Shown in pieces: positions 12,444-24,042 of a stretch of DNA of 64,000 nucleotides. The DNA comes from Tachypleus tridentatus. Its lineage: Eukaryota > Arthropoda > Merostomata > Xiphosura > Limulidae. How positions within the stretch are numbered: position 1 is the first letter of the stretch; every line of letters begins with the position of its first letter. Under the pieces are notes generated by a model that ran no database searches, had not been told where the DNA came from, and was given only the letters and a program-made list of their open reading frames with translations. The stretch spans positions 103,339,285-103,403,284 of the forward strand of contig NC_134827.1 in NCBI RefSeq assembly GCF_004210375.1, written 5' to 3'. The translations under genes and the position numbers were made by a program.

Positions 12444-13243
12444 GGACCAGTATCAATGTGCCAAGAGTGTTGCTAGTATATTCATATGACTGTAAAAAGC
12501 ACTTCCAGGTGGTTGAAACATTTGCTGACTACCTGCAGAGTAAGTGTAACGTTGAAGTTTTATTGGATGAGAGGAGCACTAAGAACGAAGACCCAAACAA
12601 CTGGCTGTTAAAATCAGTTACAGAAGTTGATTACATTATCATCATTCTATCTGAAGGTGTGTTCCACAAGGCTGAGAGACAAAATGTGCCAAAGATGCAA
12701 GAGATGCAGACCCAAATGAACCGTTTCACTCCCGCGCTGAACCTGATTGTCAATGAAATACCCAAAAAAATGAGCAGTAATAGATTTATTAAAGTGTACT
12801 TCAAATATTCGGGTTACCACCATATTCCAAAAATTTTACAATTGAATGCAGCTGGTAAAACGTACAAAATGGTGGAAGAACTTAATAAATTGATATGCCA
12901 CTTGCATGGGGAACGTCCAAAGATATTGGTGCCTTTACTTCAAGTGTACCCGCGTATGCCAGGCCACGATCTCCTGTCTTCTTCGGTTGGACGTTCTCTT
13001 AACGACGCTATTAATGAAATGAGCGATCACGTACAAAAAAATCCCAACTGGTTTACGAAGCTACTTTACTACTCTTCAGACGTTCCAAGAGATGTCAAGA
13101 ATAATGACGGTTGTGAAAAAGCTACCAAAAAGACTAGTGGAACTAAGACAATTCAAGTATATCCATCATTCAACTCAGAAAAACATAGTTCAAAATTTTC
13201 AAAATTGTTTAGAAAGTCTTCGATGAGCTCAGAACTGCTCTAA
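12444..13243 (+). CDS. Terminal exon of an IL-17-receptor-like protein (SEFIR domain)
   Basis: This is a single open exon of about 266 codons ending in TAA at 13241-13243. The frame enters at PRVLLVYSYD and continues through FADYLQSKCNVEVLLDE, a Trp-Leu pair, VDYIIIILSEG, and an extended helix and strand region up to about residue 160. This is the order expected of a SEFIR domain, the TIR-like cytoplasmic module of IL-17 receptors and Act1/CIKS, which binds other SEFIR domains to start signalling. The last 100 residues are Lys/Ser-rich and low in complexity, as in IL-17 receptor tails. No signal peptide, ectodomain or transmembrane segment is present here, so those exons must lie to the left, beyond the minisatellite. 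Act1/CIKS is a less likely alternative because the SEFIR domain opens the terminal exon and a receptor-like tail follows. The paralogue cannot be assigned from this exon. Confidence 0.85.
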
Positions 13244-13790
13244 AACTTATTACACAAAACTCTAGATTGGTTCGAAAACGGTTTGGTTTGCACAGCTGAG
13301 AAATAGTCACCTCTTTAAATTAGTTACAAGAGTTTAACAGAAAGGTTCTTCTTGTTGGAAAATGCATTTATAATGCATTAATACTTCTGTCAGTATAATT
13401 TCAAACTGAAAATGCACCTTTTAAACCAATACCAGACTTTTTGTTTGTTGAACTGTTCATGCTCTTACATGGATGGATATAATAATATGAAAAATATATA
13501 TTTTGCAGGAGAAATTGCATGATATTTATTCATTTACAGTTTGCTCCTGGTGAAGAAAAGGTCCACCTTTCAGAAGTGCTCAGGTTATGGTTTGTTTTGT
13601 TTTATTTTGTATCAAGACTTGTTATGAATGTGTTTTTGAAAAATGTTTTAAATCAAATCATCAAATCATATTTCTTTTTGAAATTGTAACTGCCCAAAAA
13701 AAAATTAAGTTTCTATTCTGTATTTAGCTTAATGTTAAACATCAAAATTGGTATTGTGTGATTTTTGCCATAAATATTAGTTTTATTGTC
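13244..13790 (+). other. Probable 3' untranslated region of the SEFIR gene
   Basis: AT-rich sequence after the stop codon with no open frame or recognised repeat. No canonical AATAAA was seen, so the transcript end is not fixed. It may run into the SINE remnant that follows. Confidence 0.4.
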
Positions 13791-13794
13791 TCTC

Positions 13795-13950
13795 TGTGCT
13801 TAAAGACTGTAACCTGGTAGTTAGCAAGGTTTGTGGTTCATGTCTTGTAACAACACAGTCATGCTTTTGGTCATGGGTGTGTTATAAGAGTGCCAGTCAA
13901 ATCCCACTGTTTATGGTGGATGCTGTTGCCTTCCCTCTTGTGTTGCTTCA
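13795..13950 (-). mobile_element. Degraded SINE copy
   Basis: Read on the minus strand this contains AAGAGGGAAGGCAAC, CAGTGGGATTTGAC and CTCTTATAACAC in that order. The same order of motifs occurs in the SINE copies near 38690-38960 and 46729-46834. Many substitutions separate it from those copies, so it is old. Confidence 0.55.
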
Positions 13951-14338
13951 ATACATTCTCAACGTTTCAGCCGAGACCTTCATTAGATTTCTTTGATGAT
14001 TGTAGAATTTCTTTAAGTACAGAAAAGTGGGTGTAACTGTTATAAAAACATTGCTTCTTTGAGATGTAAAACTTCTAATATAATATCAAGCCCACTCAGT
14101 TTGTAATTTTTCGAGAAAGTATTTTATTTTTACTGTTCACATTTTGCTGGGTTACTAAGTGGCGTAATCAAGTTGACTGGTGGAGAAGAAACGAACTGTG
14201 ATAAGTTATATTTTACTCCATAAAACTCCAGTCAACACAAAGTAAGTTATAGAAGATACTTACCCTACTTACCTTAGGTTCCTTTTTCTCTGTTACTGTC
14301 GGATTCCTTTGTCGAAGTAGCCTCTTGAGTTTGTCATA

Positions 14339-15303
14339 CTCCCTTGTGCAAATTAATTGAAAGAAGACGCAAAATTACGATTTTTTCCATTTTTTGCATT
14401 TTATATCTAAGAATTCAAAAATTACTCTCAAATTAATACATGATAAGACTGCCTTTATTTTTCGGAAGATCATTAATCTGCTTTGGCATCGAGTCCACGA
14501 GTTGACTACAATCTTTACTAATTTTTGGATCGCTGTACCACACCTTAATTGTGGCCTCAATTAGCTTATCTTTTGTAGTACAGTCTCTTCCCCGAAGTCT
14601 TTCTTTACAAATCGCTCAAAGATTTTCAATAGGATTTAAGTCAGGAAAGTTTCCAGGCCAGTCCAGCACCTTTATTCACGTTGTAGTCATAAAATTCTTC
14701 ACAAGTTTCGATGTGTGGCACGGAGCCAGATCTTGCAGTAAAATGCCAGATCCATCTGGAAATCTTTTTCAATTTTAGAACGACTCTTCTCTGCAAAAAT
14801 TTGATGTACTATGGTCCTCGCATCATACCTTCTATGATATGTAAGCCTTCGACGCCATAGTAGTAGAAAAAGCCCCAAAACATCTTCAAGGGATGTTTTA
14901 CGAACTGATTGATGTGAGATTCTCGAAGTTCCTCACCTGGAGATCTGCAAACATGCAGACTTCTTTGACCCTATATGGAGAAATGAGTCTCATCACTGAA
15001 TAACACCTTCCTCCATTGTTTTTCATCCAGTTTTTGTATTGATACCGTTTTTTCTTCATTGAGTTGGTAAGAAGTTGTTTTTTGACTGGTCTCCTTGCCC
15101 TTCTAACGCAATTTTGAATTACGTAATATTCCTCAAAATTCCATCATATATCCCAAAAATAGATTGACCGTACTGCAAAACACAGCTAATGACGCCATCT
15201 GTGTGAAAAATGCCTATTAAAGGATATCGGCGAGTCTGAACCAACCGTCATGCTGAAAATATTGTAAAATGACCGTTTGTTTCAATTAATTTGCACAAGG
15301 GTG
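14339..15303 (-). mobile_element. Tc1-like DNA transposon, internally deleted and decayed
   Basis: Both ends carry the inverted repeat C(T/A)CCCTTGTGCAAATTAATT, each flanked by a TA dinucleotide (14337-14338 and 15304-15305), the target duplication of Tc1/mariner elements. On the minus strand the inside reads as a Tc1-type transposase with many stops and frame changes. Recognisable pieces are FSDETHFS, SPGEEL, HPLKMFWG and LHIIEGMM, then LAPCHTSK-like, WPGNFPDLNPIENL and late KDKLIEA blocks. The N-terminal helix-turn-helix half is missing, which fits the 965-bp length, short for an autonomous Tc1 element. It cannot encode active transposase. Confidence 0.88.
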
Positions 15304-15479
15304 TATGTTGATTTCTTGTTGAACACATTTGGGGAACATGATACACAACTTCACATGTGTAGTCAAAGTCACTGTTTTTTACGGTCCATGAGCCATTTGT
15401 CCAAATACCTATACATGTGAGTACACAAACACTTGCTGATCAGGTTTACACCTCCAGTGTTGGCTGGCTCACCGTGGTT

Positions 15480-17290
15480 CCCTTCTCTGTCGTCCACTTG
15501 AATTCAGCGTGTGATGCTTGCCTTGACATAGTGAATTTTAAAATCTCAGGTCTACGAATCCACTTTTCGTTTCCATGATTTTCGACTCTTCCGCCCATCT
15601 CTTGTTAAATTCCACTTCCGTCAATCGATATTTAGCCTAATCCTCGTGTTTACTCTGATTCTTTTCATCACCACCGGAACACTTTCCTTTACATTTTCAT
15701 ACACTGCTTTGCACCTTGCGAACCATATCTGGTATTTAAATTCACTCAACATAAAGAAGGAGAATTTCTGATTGGTTTTCACTGGTAGTGGAGTATTAAA
15801 TAAGACTATACCGTAACTTATCAAGCCCGTATGGAAAATATCAGATATCTTCCGCCAATATACTTTAGCATATGCTTTGTTGTTTCTATAGACTGGCAAT
15901 ACAGACATTTGTTTGTCTTCATAACTATCTGCTTGTTTAATCTTTCTTTTGTACTAACTATATCATGTGCTATTTTATAATTTAGGTCTCTTCTTTTGAT
16001 TTCGATTTTCCTGTTACTTGTGGACCATATTGTCTTCCAGTTTATATGTGGATATTGGTTTACTATTTTGGCTTGGATTTTATCTGTTAGATTTTCGTAT
16101 ATCTTTTCCATTAACATTTTATGTAGTTCAATTGCTGGGTTTTTCTTTGTCATCTTTTTTGTTTTTGTTATCTTTTATAGGTTGGCTGGTGGAGTTTCTG
16201 CTCGTAGTGCTTGAGGTCTGGTCTTATTTATGTAAAATGTGGCGTTGAAACCAACTGTGTAGTTATAGAAAAGAGCACAGTTGTGTTCAGACCCCATAAT
16301 TTTACACGTGTTCTGGATCGTAACTGCTGTCAGGTAGTTGTCCAACTTGGGTAGACCTAGGACTCCTTCATTGGTTGGAAGATTGACCATTTCACGTGAC
16401 AGGTGTTCTCTTTTGGAGTTCCATATAAAACTGTACATTATCCTATTATTATAATTATATATTATATTATTCTTTTTATTTTCTTGATTTCCGTTTCTGG
16501 AGGCAGAAGTGTTCTGCCTAGATATATGACACTTAGATATATAACTTGTTTTAAGGCTTGTGTTTTAGCTTGATCGGACAGCTCATTCTCTCTCCAGGTT
16601 TCTATTTCTTCCTCTATTTTTGTAACTTTGAGTTTCCAGTTATGGGCTATTGGGTCGTACGGACCCAGCCATATTCCTAAAATTTTGATGGGGCTTGTTG
16701 TCCAGCTGATATTAGATGGGAAGTCATTTCTGATTCTCCGTCTACCCAGCCAGAATTCTTTGGATTTTTCTTTATATATTTTTGCTCCACTTGCACTAGT
16801 GACAGCGTGCTTTGTTCTATTGCTTTTTCTGTAGTTAATGTCAGGGTAACGTCATCAGCATGTGCAAGGCACTTTTGCTGAATGCCCTAATTGTGTGGAA
16901 TGTGGACTCCTGTTATTTCCGGGTCTGAATTAACGCTACTGAGAAAAGTTTTGATTATTAGAACATGTAAAGTTGGAGAAAGGGGACATCCCTGTCTTAC
17001 TCCTGTCTCAATTTCTAACTTGTCTGTCAAGTGTCCGTTTATATTTATTTTAGCTGTCACCTTTTTATTTTTCAGTTATATTTCTTTAATACATAGAACA
17101 AAAATTTATGGTCTATTTTATCAAAGGCTTTCTCCTGATCTAATGAGATCATGCAAGTAGGGGTGCCTTTGCTATTGGTTATTTGTATTATATCCCGGAG
17201 CATATTAACATTAAAAAGTATGTCTCTTCCGGGTACTGCAGAAGTTTGAGCTGATTCAGAACACTTGTAGTTCTGTTATTTATACATTTA
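15480..17290 (-). pseudogene. 5'-truncated Tx1/L1-like LINE, reverse transcriptase and C-terminus
   Basis: Reading from 17290 downwards, the reverse transcriptase blocks appear in order: QTSAVPGRDI, SLDQEKAFDKIDH, TGVRQGCPLSPTL and AHADDVTLT, where the last is the catalytic YADD box with Tyr changed to His. Further pieces are FIWNSKREHLSREMVNLP (about 16430), then HINWKTIWST and a zinc-binding tail CLYCQSIETTKH (about 15900-16150), and a tryptophan-rich end near 15600. The SLDQEKAFD and GVRQGCPLSP forms are those of the L1/Tx1 group. The endonuclease half is absent, so this is a typical 5'-truncated copy. Several frameshifts and stops make it non-functional. Confidence 0.85.
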
Positions 17291-17297
17291 GTAAATA

Positions 17298-17560
17298 CAG
17301 GGTATTTGGAAAGTCACTGTGCACTTGTGTATTTATTAACAGACATGTTTCAATATAGAATACAGGAGGTAAATATGAATGACAATTATAAACAATGTTG
17401 AAAGTGATCCCTGTTTACATCAATACAGTTTTGGATCCTTATTTTGTTTCTAAACACTGCTATCAGTTGCTAGCTTCAAATAGACTGAATAGACATGATT
17501 GTCGCTGCTTTTAAGTCATCCAGCGTGCGCAGACGATGTTGATACACTGCAGAAACACGG
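17298..17560 (-). pseudogene. Mariner-like transposase C-terminal remnant with one terminal end
   Basis: On the minus strand the frame RLRTLDDLKAATIMSIQSI continues past two stops into VFRNKIRIQNCIDVNRDHF and ends QHCL-stop. This is the usual tail of mariner/IS630-type transposases, where a Leu-x-x-Leu-Lys helix is followed by an arginine-rich segment and an IDV...H ending. About 80 bp beyond, the sequence CAGGGTATTTGGAAAGTCAC sits after a TA and looks like one transposon end. The matching opposite end was not found, so only the 3' part survives. Confidence 0.6.
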
Positions 17561-17886
17561 GCTTCCCCCTTTCCACTATGCTTGGGAGTTGATGGTTTAC
17601 TGTGGGAAGGTGACCTCGTGATGGTGGGTGCTACCTTGGTAGGTGTGGGTGACCTTACAGGCATTGGATTGTTGACACCAGATGAATGAGTGTCGATAGG
17701 TGATTGCTCTCCCTCGGAGTCTGACGAGGGTAGAGATTGCTGTAAGGCAGATGTGTCTGAGGTGATCTCCAGAATAGCTTTAGTGGGCACCTGTTGTAAA
17801 GCACAAAATAGTTCCGGAGACATGATTGGAGCGGTGTACATAACAGACGATTTAGAAGCGTGACGGGATCGCTTCTTCGGACTCAT
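17476..17886 (-). CDS. Chimeric ORF: Ser/Pro/Thr-rich start fused to a transposase tail
   Basis: A 136-codon open frame runs from an ATG at 17886. The first 110 residues start with a basic patch (MSPKKRSRHASKSS) and are otherwise rich in Ser, Pro and Thr with no recognised fold. Such sequences are common at the N-terminus of LINE ORF1 (gag-like) proteins. From about residue 115 the frame runs without a break into RLRTLDDLKAATIMSIQSI, the mariner-like transposase tail described in the overlapping entry. The upstream 200 bp is GC-rich compared with its surroundings, as in LINE 5' regions. The most economical reading is two transposon fragments joined by chance. A domesticated gene is possible but unsupported. 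Confidence 0.35.
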   Translation of the reverse strand: MSPKKRSRHASKSSVMYTAPIMSPELFCALQQVPTKAILEITSDTSALQQSLPSSDSEGEQSPIDTHSSGVNNPMPVRSPTPTKVAPTITRSPSHSKPSTPKHSGKGEARVSAVYQHRLRTLDDLKAATIMSIQSI

Positions 17887-18260
17887 TAGGGAATCAGGCG
17901 TGAGATGTGGATGTCAACGCCGGTAGCCCTGGAAAGGGCTGAAGGAAATAAACCAATAAGCCTTTGTTCGTTTGTGTGTTAAGTTGTAAAGCACGTTCGA
18001 CGCGCGCAGTCTGCACAGTTAGCGCCCGGGGATAAAGTTTTCGCGCCCCCTCGTGACAAAATGTTAGCCATAAGGGGGTCCGCAATGCTTTCCCGGAAAT
18101 TTATGAGTTTTAGAACATGACATCCTGCATTTTGTGGCATCTTTTTAGGGTATGAAGGAGATGAAAAAAGTGAAATAATTGAGACAACAATGGTATTTTG
18201 AAGATATAATTGAATAACAGAGAAGGACAGAATCAGAAACAAGAATGCGTATAAAAAATT
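17887..18260. other. GC-rich non-coding segment, probably LINE 5' region
   Basis: The part up to about 18110 is markedly richer in G and C (GCGCGCAG, GCGCCCGGGG) than anything else between the two genes. It lies directly upstream of the chimeric minus-strand ORF. It resembles an internal promoter or untranslated leader of a non-LTR element, but no promoter motif could be identified. Confidence 0.3.
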
Positions 18261-18313
18261 AATACAGAATTATTTTATACTAAAATAATAGTCAAATATA
18301 ACATTGCAAAAAC

Positions 18314-18703
18314 TTAAAGCATTAATTTGGATATAGTAACCTGGAAAGTTAACATAAAAGAAATAGTTGGGTTGTCTTGTTTAACTGGATCAGGTAAATC
18401 ATCATCCAAATCTTCAGAATTTGATGAACCTTGGTATTCCATTTTATCTAAATATGGCTGTTTTGAATTAGTTTCACTGCTGTACTTCTCTTCTAGGTCT
18501 TCTTGTTCAAGTCTTTTTGTAGAGTCATGTGATGTGTGCCTCGTTATATCCTCTACTGATTTTGATTCATAATCATCTCTTTTCAAAAATGCTGTTGGAA
18601 TTTAGAATGACTTCGCACATCCTTCATCTTGGGTCTTCCTTTGTTTTCTTCCTTCTGACCCACTTAATTTTCTCTGTTGTGCTCGTTTTATTTTATTGAG
18701 TAT
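18314..18703 (-). pseudogene. hAT/ZMYM-like transposase N-terminal exon fragment
   Basis: On the minus strand an acceptor (TTTTTCTTACAG, ending at 18704) opens the frame ILNKIKRAQQRKLSGSEGRK, followed by a Lys-rich stretch and a stop at 18602-18604. RKLSGSEKRK-type starts are characteristic of hAT-derived transposases of the ZMYM/52-kDa-repressor group. In another frame just below, 90 codons (18586-18314) are strongly acidic: EQEDLEEKYSSE and SNSEDLDDDLPDPV. That also fits the region between the basic start and the TTF zinc finger in this family. Nothing further of the transposase follows. The frameshift and missing body indicate a remnant. Confidence 0.5.
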
Positions 18704-19339
18704 CTGTAAGAAAAATAGAAATATAAAATTAATAACTGGTCATGTTGGAACTTAATTATTGTTTATATTATAAATATTCGAAATGGTATAATTTAAAGAT
18801 TTTCGCATACATTAACCTATAAATAGACGAACATTACATTTCAGAATGGAACCAGAAATGACCAGTGACATTTTATCCTTTTGAGATATGACTGTAGACC
18901 TCTTACAGTAACATTATGGGCGGAACACTCCCCTACCGTGCCTGGATATTTGAATTATGGAACCACCGAACGCCACGCCAGATTCCAAATCAGTCGTTGG
19001 TTCGGTTCGATCGCTTCCTCTGTGTTGGTATTTGGGTAGTGATGTTTAAATACCCAGAAGGTCAGGTGCATTAGACCTCTTCCTCCATCCCGAACGTTGA
19101 TGGCGTCTATAGTTAGGTGTTGGTTAATTAGTATAACTTTGGGCCAGAGTATGACACCGTACTCAAGCCCGTTTCTCTCGACAAGAATTTTTTCCTTTTT
19201 TTATTTTATATATATTTATTATTTTTGTTTCTTTCTTTCTTCCATAGATAAAATACTACTACTACTACTAGTAGTAAGAATAATAAAATAAAAATAGGGT
19301 ACAATAATATAAAAGTAGGTTTAAGTAAGTGTCTAGCTT

Positions 19340-22079
19340 GTTTGATATTTCTTAAATATATATTTATAGAAGAGAGGTACTTGGGACTATGTTCATCATG
19401 TACGTAGTATCTGTCCAGATCACATAATAAATCACTTTTATGCCAATTCTTATTAAAATAGTTTAGTGCATTATACAAGAGTCTTACTGATATTGTTTCT
19501 ATGTTTACATACTTGTGTATGAATGTAGATGAAGTGGACGTGGTACTTTATAGCCCGAAGTTAAAACTGAATTTTGTATTTTTTTGTAGTTTCTGTAATT
19601 GTTTTTGTTATGTTTATCCAGGCAGGAGATGCATATTCTATTATAGGTCTAATGTATGTTTTGTAGATTTTTGTTATATTATCAGGTGATGTTCCTTGAT
19701 TTTTACCTGAAAGACTTCTTGCATAATTTGCTCTTTTCCAGATTCGTATCAGGATATTCTTTGTATGCTGTATCCACGTTAATTTTGTATCATAAGTTAA
19801 ACCAAGAAATTTAGCAGAAGTAGCAGTCAGTAAAAGTGGTCCATTCATGTACAACTTTGGTGGATCTTTTTTCAGTTTATTTAGTCTTAATAATATTACT
19901 TGGGTTTTCAGAATAGTGACTTTTATTCTATATTTCTGGCAGTAGTTTTCTATATTATTCAGGACTGGTTGGAGGTTTGTTGCTGCTATTGAAGTTGTGG
20001 AGGCACTTTTCCAGACCGATACACCGTCAGCTAATTGTGATGCAAAACCTGAATTTAGGTCCGACAGAGGCATATTACTCACATTATGATAAATAATATA
20101 AGGCTAACTACCCCTCCCTGTGGGACTCCTGCCTCGGGGGAAAAAGGACCCTGAGTGGGCCACATTCACATCTACTTTACACGTTCTATTGTTCAGAAAG
20201 TTAGATAGTCAGCGAATAATTCCCTGTGGTAAATCCCTTTCCGTTAACCTGTGACGTAATCCGTTATGCCACACCGTGTCAAATGCTTTCTCTGTGTCAA
20301 GAAAGCAAGCTACAGTGCATTCGTTTTTGTTAAAGCTGTCTGTAATTGTTTCTGTTAATCTGATTAGGTGGTCTGTAGTTTGTCTGTATTTTCTAAATCC
20401 GTTTTGAATTTCGGGTAATTTTGAATTCACTTCTAAGTATATAGATAGTCGGTTACTAATAATTATTCTTTCTAATATTTTGCCGATACAACTGGTTAGG
20501 CTAATTGGGCGGTAGTTTGGTTTATTCGCTGACTTTCCTTCTTGCTGGAACATTGATATTACTGCTTCCTTCAAAGAAACAGGGATATATCCAGCTGATA
20601 ATGAGAGGTTGATAGGTTTATAATGATAAATAAGGCTGTTTGGTGTTTATATAATCTGAGTGCTGTATTTTAGGAGGATAGCTTAGATACCATCTTCTCC
20701 AGGAGCTTTGTTTTTTGTGTTTTTGATAGCAGTTTCTACTTCCGTCACTGTGATATCTTTTATGGGTTGATGAGTTCTCCAGTCTGTTGTTTTCTCTGGT
20801 TGTATTAATGTGTTTACTGGGAATATATGTGTGTATACGCTTTTGTTGAGATCAGTGAAGTTATTGACAGTTTCACAGAAGTATCTGTTCATGTCTGGTT
20901 CATGATGTGGTTTCTAAAGATCTCAGCTTTTTCTATGTTAGTGTAAGCTGTTTTTCCATCTAGTTCTAGTGGTGGGTATTCTGTGTTTGTTGTTCCTGTA
21001 TTCATATATCTTTTTAAGTGTGTCGAGAATTGTTTTGGATCTGTTTTGTGATTTAGTTCTGAACAGAAGGTGCCCCAGTTATCTTGTTTCTGTTGTCGAA
21101 TTAGATGTCTTATTTCTTAGTGTTTGTGTTTTTAGTGTTGGGTTGCGATGTCGTATGTACTGTCTGCGTAGTTTTCTTCTGTTTTTTATCAAGTGTATTA
21201 TTCCTTGATGTGGTTGCCATGATTATATTGTTGTGAAGTGTTTTTGTTTCGGTATTGAGCTGTTGGCTGCATGTTTTAGACACTCAGAGATGATATGACA
21301 GTACACATCTATATCTGATGCGTCCGCGGCAATATGTAGTACTTCTGTTGGTAAGGATTGATTTAAGACAGTTTGAAAAAATGGCCAATTAGCTTTTTTA
21401 TAATTCAGTTTACCTTGGGAGGTGAGATTGAAGATACACCAAACTGGGAGGTGGTCACTGTCTAAATCGTGAGCAACATGAAAGTTTACAAATTTACGAC
21501 TCATATTATACGAACACAGGCATAAGTCCAGTATTTCACTGGTGCCATGTGCGTACGATATATGTGTCGGTGTTGCATCATTTAATAATATCATATTAGT
21601 TTCAGCTAGAAATTTATGAAGTATTTTGCCATTTGGGTTTGTACATCTACAGTTGAATACTTTATGTTTACTATTTAAATATCCTGTAATAACTATATTG
21701 GGATTGTGGTTATATATGGAATGCAAAGATTTGTATCTAATACAGTGCTGGGCGAGCACTTACTGCCCGCCACAGTGACGTCAGTATTATTTAGCGTTTT
21801 TATGATTACTGATTCGTTAGGGGAAAGTAGGTTAATTTCTTGAACTATAAGTTCAGTTCTGTACGATAATAAAATTCCTCAGTTGGGATCTCTTTTATTC
21901 TTTCTGTCGTGTCTGATGATGGAGTATCCTTTTATTTTGAATCTATGGTAGGTATAGAGGGCAGTTTCACTAATTACAAAGACATCTGGTTTTGTGGAGT
22001 TCGTTATATCTTCAATCTCATGTTTCTTGGAGGCAATATCACCCTGGATATTGATGTGCAGTACTGTGAATTTATCCAT
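19340..22079 (-). pseudogene. LINE B ORF2 (endonuclease and reverse transcriptase), broken
   Basis: The start MDKFTVLHINIQGDIASKK at 22079 aligns with the start of LINE A ORF2. The endonuclease follows in two segments (to 21223). Its catalytic GDLN motif reads GYLN, so the aspartate is lost, while DSDHLPVWC at the end is kept. Reverse transcriptase pieces lie at 20892-20683 (NTKNKAPGEDGI), 20574-20209 (NYRPISLTSC, TEKAFDTVWHNG) and 20082-19561. The catalytic FADD box reads LADG. These changes and at least four frame breaks exclude activity. The C-terminal KYLSSINIY motif matches the end of LINE A ORF2. Confidence 0.85.
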
Positions 22080-22235
22080 GTTTAACAGAGTTAATGATTT
22101 ATGTTAACATTTGCGGTAGGAAGTTTTGGATGTTTTTAATAATGATGTTAATAATTTTGTCTGTGAGATTGTTGGCATTATCTGGATTTGTATATTCTGC
22201 CATAATTTCAGAGAAGGTAGAAGTAATGGCATTTG

Positions 22236-23459
22236 TTAATGTGTTTTCAATATTCGTTGGTTTTGTGCGTCTTGAGTTGGTTTGGGTGAATCTTCATTAC
22301 TTGGTGATGGCTTTTCCTGCCTGTGTGATGATATTTTGACCACTGCAGCGTAAGAGTTTGTTCGTGTTTGGATTTTTAATTTCATACAAGTGTGTTTTAA
22401 TAGATTTGTATTTTTGGCATCCTTTATAGTTAGCCGTATGTTCCTCCCCACGATTGCAGCATTTGGGTTTGGGGTTTTGTTTGGTGCATTGTGAAATGTG
22501 GTGATTTTCCCCACAGCCCACACAACGCGCAGTTGCTTGACATGCTGCTGATACATGTCCAAACCTTTGTGGTGTTTTAGTTTGTTCTACCGTATACCTT
22601 TAGTACCACATAGTGATACCATTATTGATGAACTGGGTTATGTCTTGGCTATTGTCCGTTACTACTTTTATTAAATTAGTGGTTTTTTTGTAATGTTGGA
22701 AATCATTTTTTCTACGGAGATGTGTTTTATGTTTTGTGCACTTAACGCATCCTTAATGTCGTCCATGTCTATTGAATAGTGCACCCCGCAGATCACGAAT
22801 GATTTGGGTGTTGGTCTGGAACCAGGCAAGTGTATTGTTATATGTCCCGTTTTAAAAACGTCAGAAGGGCATGCTTTCAATAATCTGTTCAAGTCAGTGG
22901 GTTCCTGTCCTTGAACAAGGACACCGCCGCTAGGTAGACACTTAACATTCACAATTGTAGCCGTGGGTTTGCACCTGTATATTTCCTTAGCCAGTTGTGG
23001 CTGGTTAAAACTACCAGGCACCCCTTGTATAATAATGGCGTTCTTTGGTAAAGTAGGTGCGGGTTTTGTACGTGTGTCTGTCTGGATTAGTAGGCGTTTG
23101 TTTCAGTTGTTTTTTCTTACTACGAGTCTTCACTAGCGCGTGAAGCCTTCGTCGTCAGAAATAACTTTGTCTCGTTCAGAATTTGTGTTTAGTTCAATAT
23201 CCAGGGTGGGGTTTGAAGTATTTAAGCTAGTAGCTGTAGGATTGTCTTTATTTGTTAATGTAAGCTTAACTACACTGTCGACAGAAGTGGAAGTTGTATT
23301 GGCTTTAGTGAGTTTTCTTTTTTTTAGAACATTAGAATCTTTTACGAGAGTGAGTTTAGCTGCTAGTTCTTCCTTTGGAACAAATAACAGTGTTTTTAAT
23401 TTAACGTTATCGTCTAGAATATGGCCACCAACACTAGACTTACTTGTGGTCCCTGTCAA
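22236..23459 (-). pseudogene. LINE B ORF1 (gag-like), frameshifted
   Basis: Three frame segments are homologous to LINE A ORF1. At 23459-23133 is an Asn/Thr/Lys-rich start ending SDDEGFTR. At 23021-22671 is an RRM-like segment with LPSGGVLVQGQE and ICGVHYSIDMDDIKDAL. At 22562-22236 are CCHC zinc knuckles, of which CVGCGENHHISQC is intact. The next knuckle has its second cysteine replaced by arginine (CCNRGEEHTANYKGC). In Jockey-type elements ORF1 is a nucleic-acid-binding chaperone that packages the RNA. The frameshifts and lost cysteine make this copy inactive. Confidence 0.8.
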
Positions 23460-24042
23460 ACACGGACTTTGTTCCCCCTCATGTCGACACCATTACATTA
23501 GACACGGTGTCTGATCGCTTCGACTAGCCAGCCGGCATGACACACAGCTGCTTCGACAAAGTGAAGCTTGTAGGTACGCGTAACTTAGTTGCACTGGTAT
23601 TGTATCTGTGCTGCTGTCCAGTAGGTTTTGTTCTTCTGAACTGCCTGCGTGTATGTCAGGGAAAGTTGTAGCAACTCGAAAATCTTGTAAAAGGTAAGAA
23701 GTCGGAGAGCAGGTAGAGCCCGCGAGGCTTAAGAGGTACAACCTTTCTCTCCAAGCGCAGAATTTTCTCATCCTTCTTTTGCAAATCGTTCCAATGGTAT
23801 CTGGGTATTTTGCCCTGGAGGGTCAGGTTCACTTTGACCTCTTCCTCCTTCCTGAACTTATTTTCCCTAACTGTTTGTATGTTAGGTCCTTTTCAGGGCA
23901 ATGTCCATTTATAGTCTATTATTCACAGTAGTCAAGCTAGCTGGTGGCAATTTATTTATTTTATCTGATTATTATTTTAAAATACATAAATATGTAAACT
24001 ATAAATATAAGATTTAAAGTTTATATTCATACATATTTTACT

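Larger units (their letters stand above)
19020..23770 (-). mobile_element. Jockey-type LINE B, near full length but decayed
   Basis: This minus-strand non-LTR retrotransposon reads from a 5' region (about 23770-23460) through a gag-like ORF1 and an endonuclease/reverse-transcriptase ORF2 to a 3' end near 19020. The 3' end was placed by a block around 19030-19090 (GGTATTTGGG, ACCTCTTCCTCCATCC) that recurs at the 3' end of LINE A (about 23800-23860). It is the same family as A but far more decayed, with stops and frameshifts throughout, so it is older or has evolved longer without selection. Confidence 0.85.

Noticed and set aside
16018..16248. Plus-strand hydrophobic ORFs over the Tx1-like LINE
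   Set aside because: They are antisense readings of the AT-rich LINE C-terminus. The minus strand carries the recognisable reverse transcriptase motifs.
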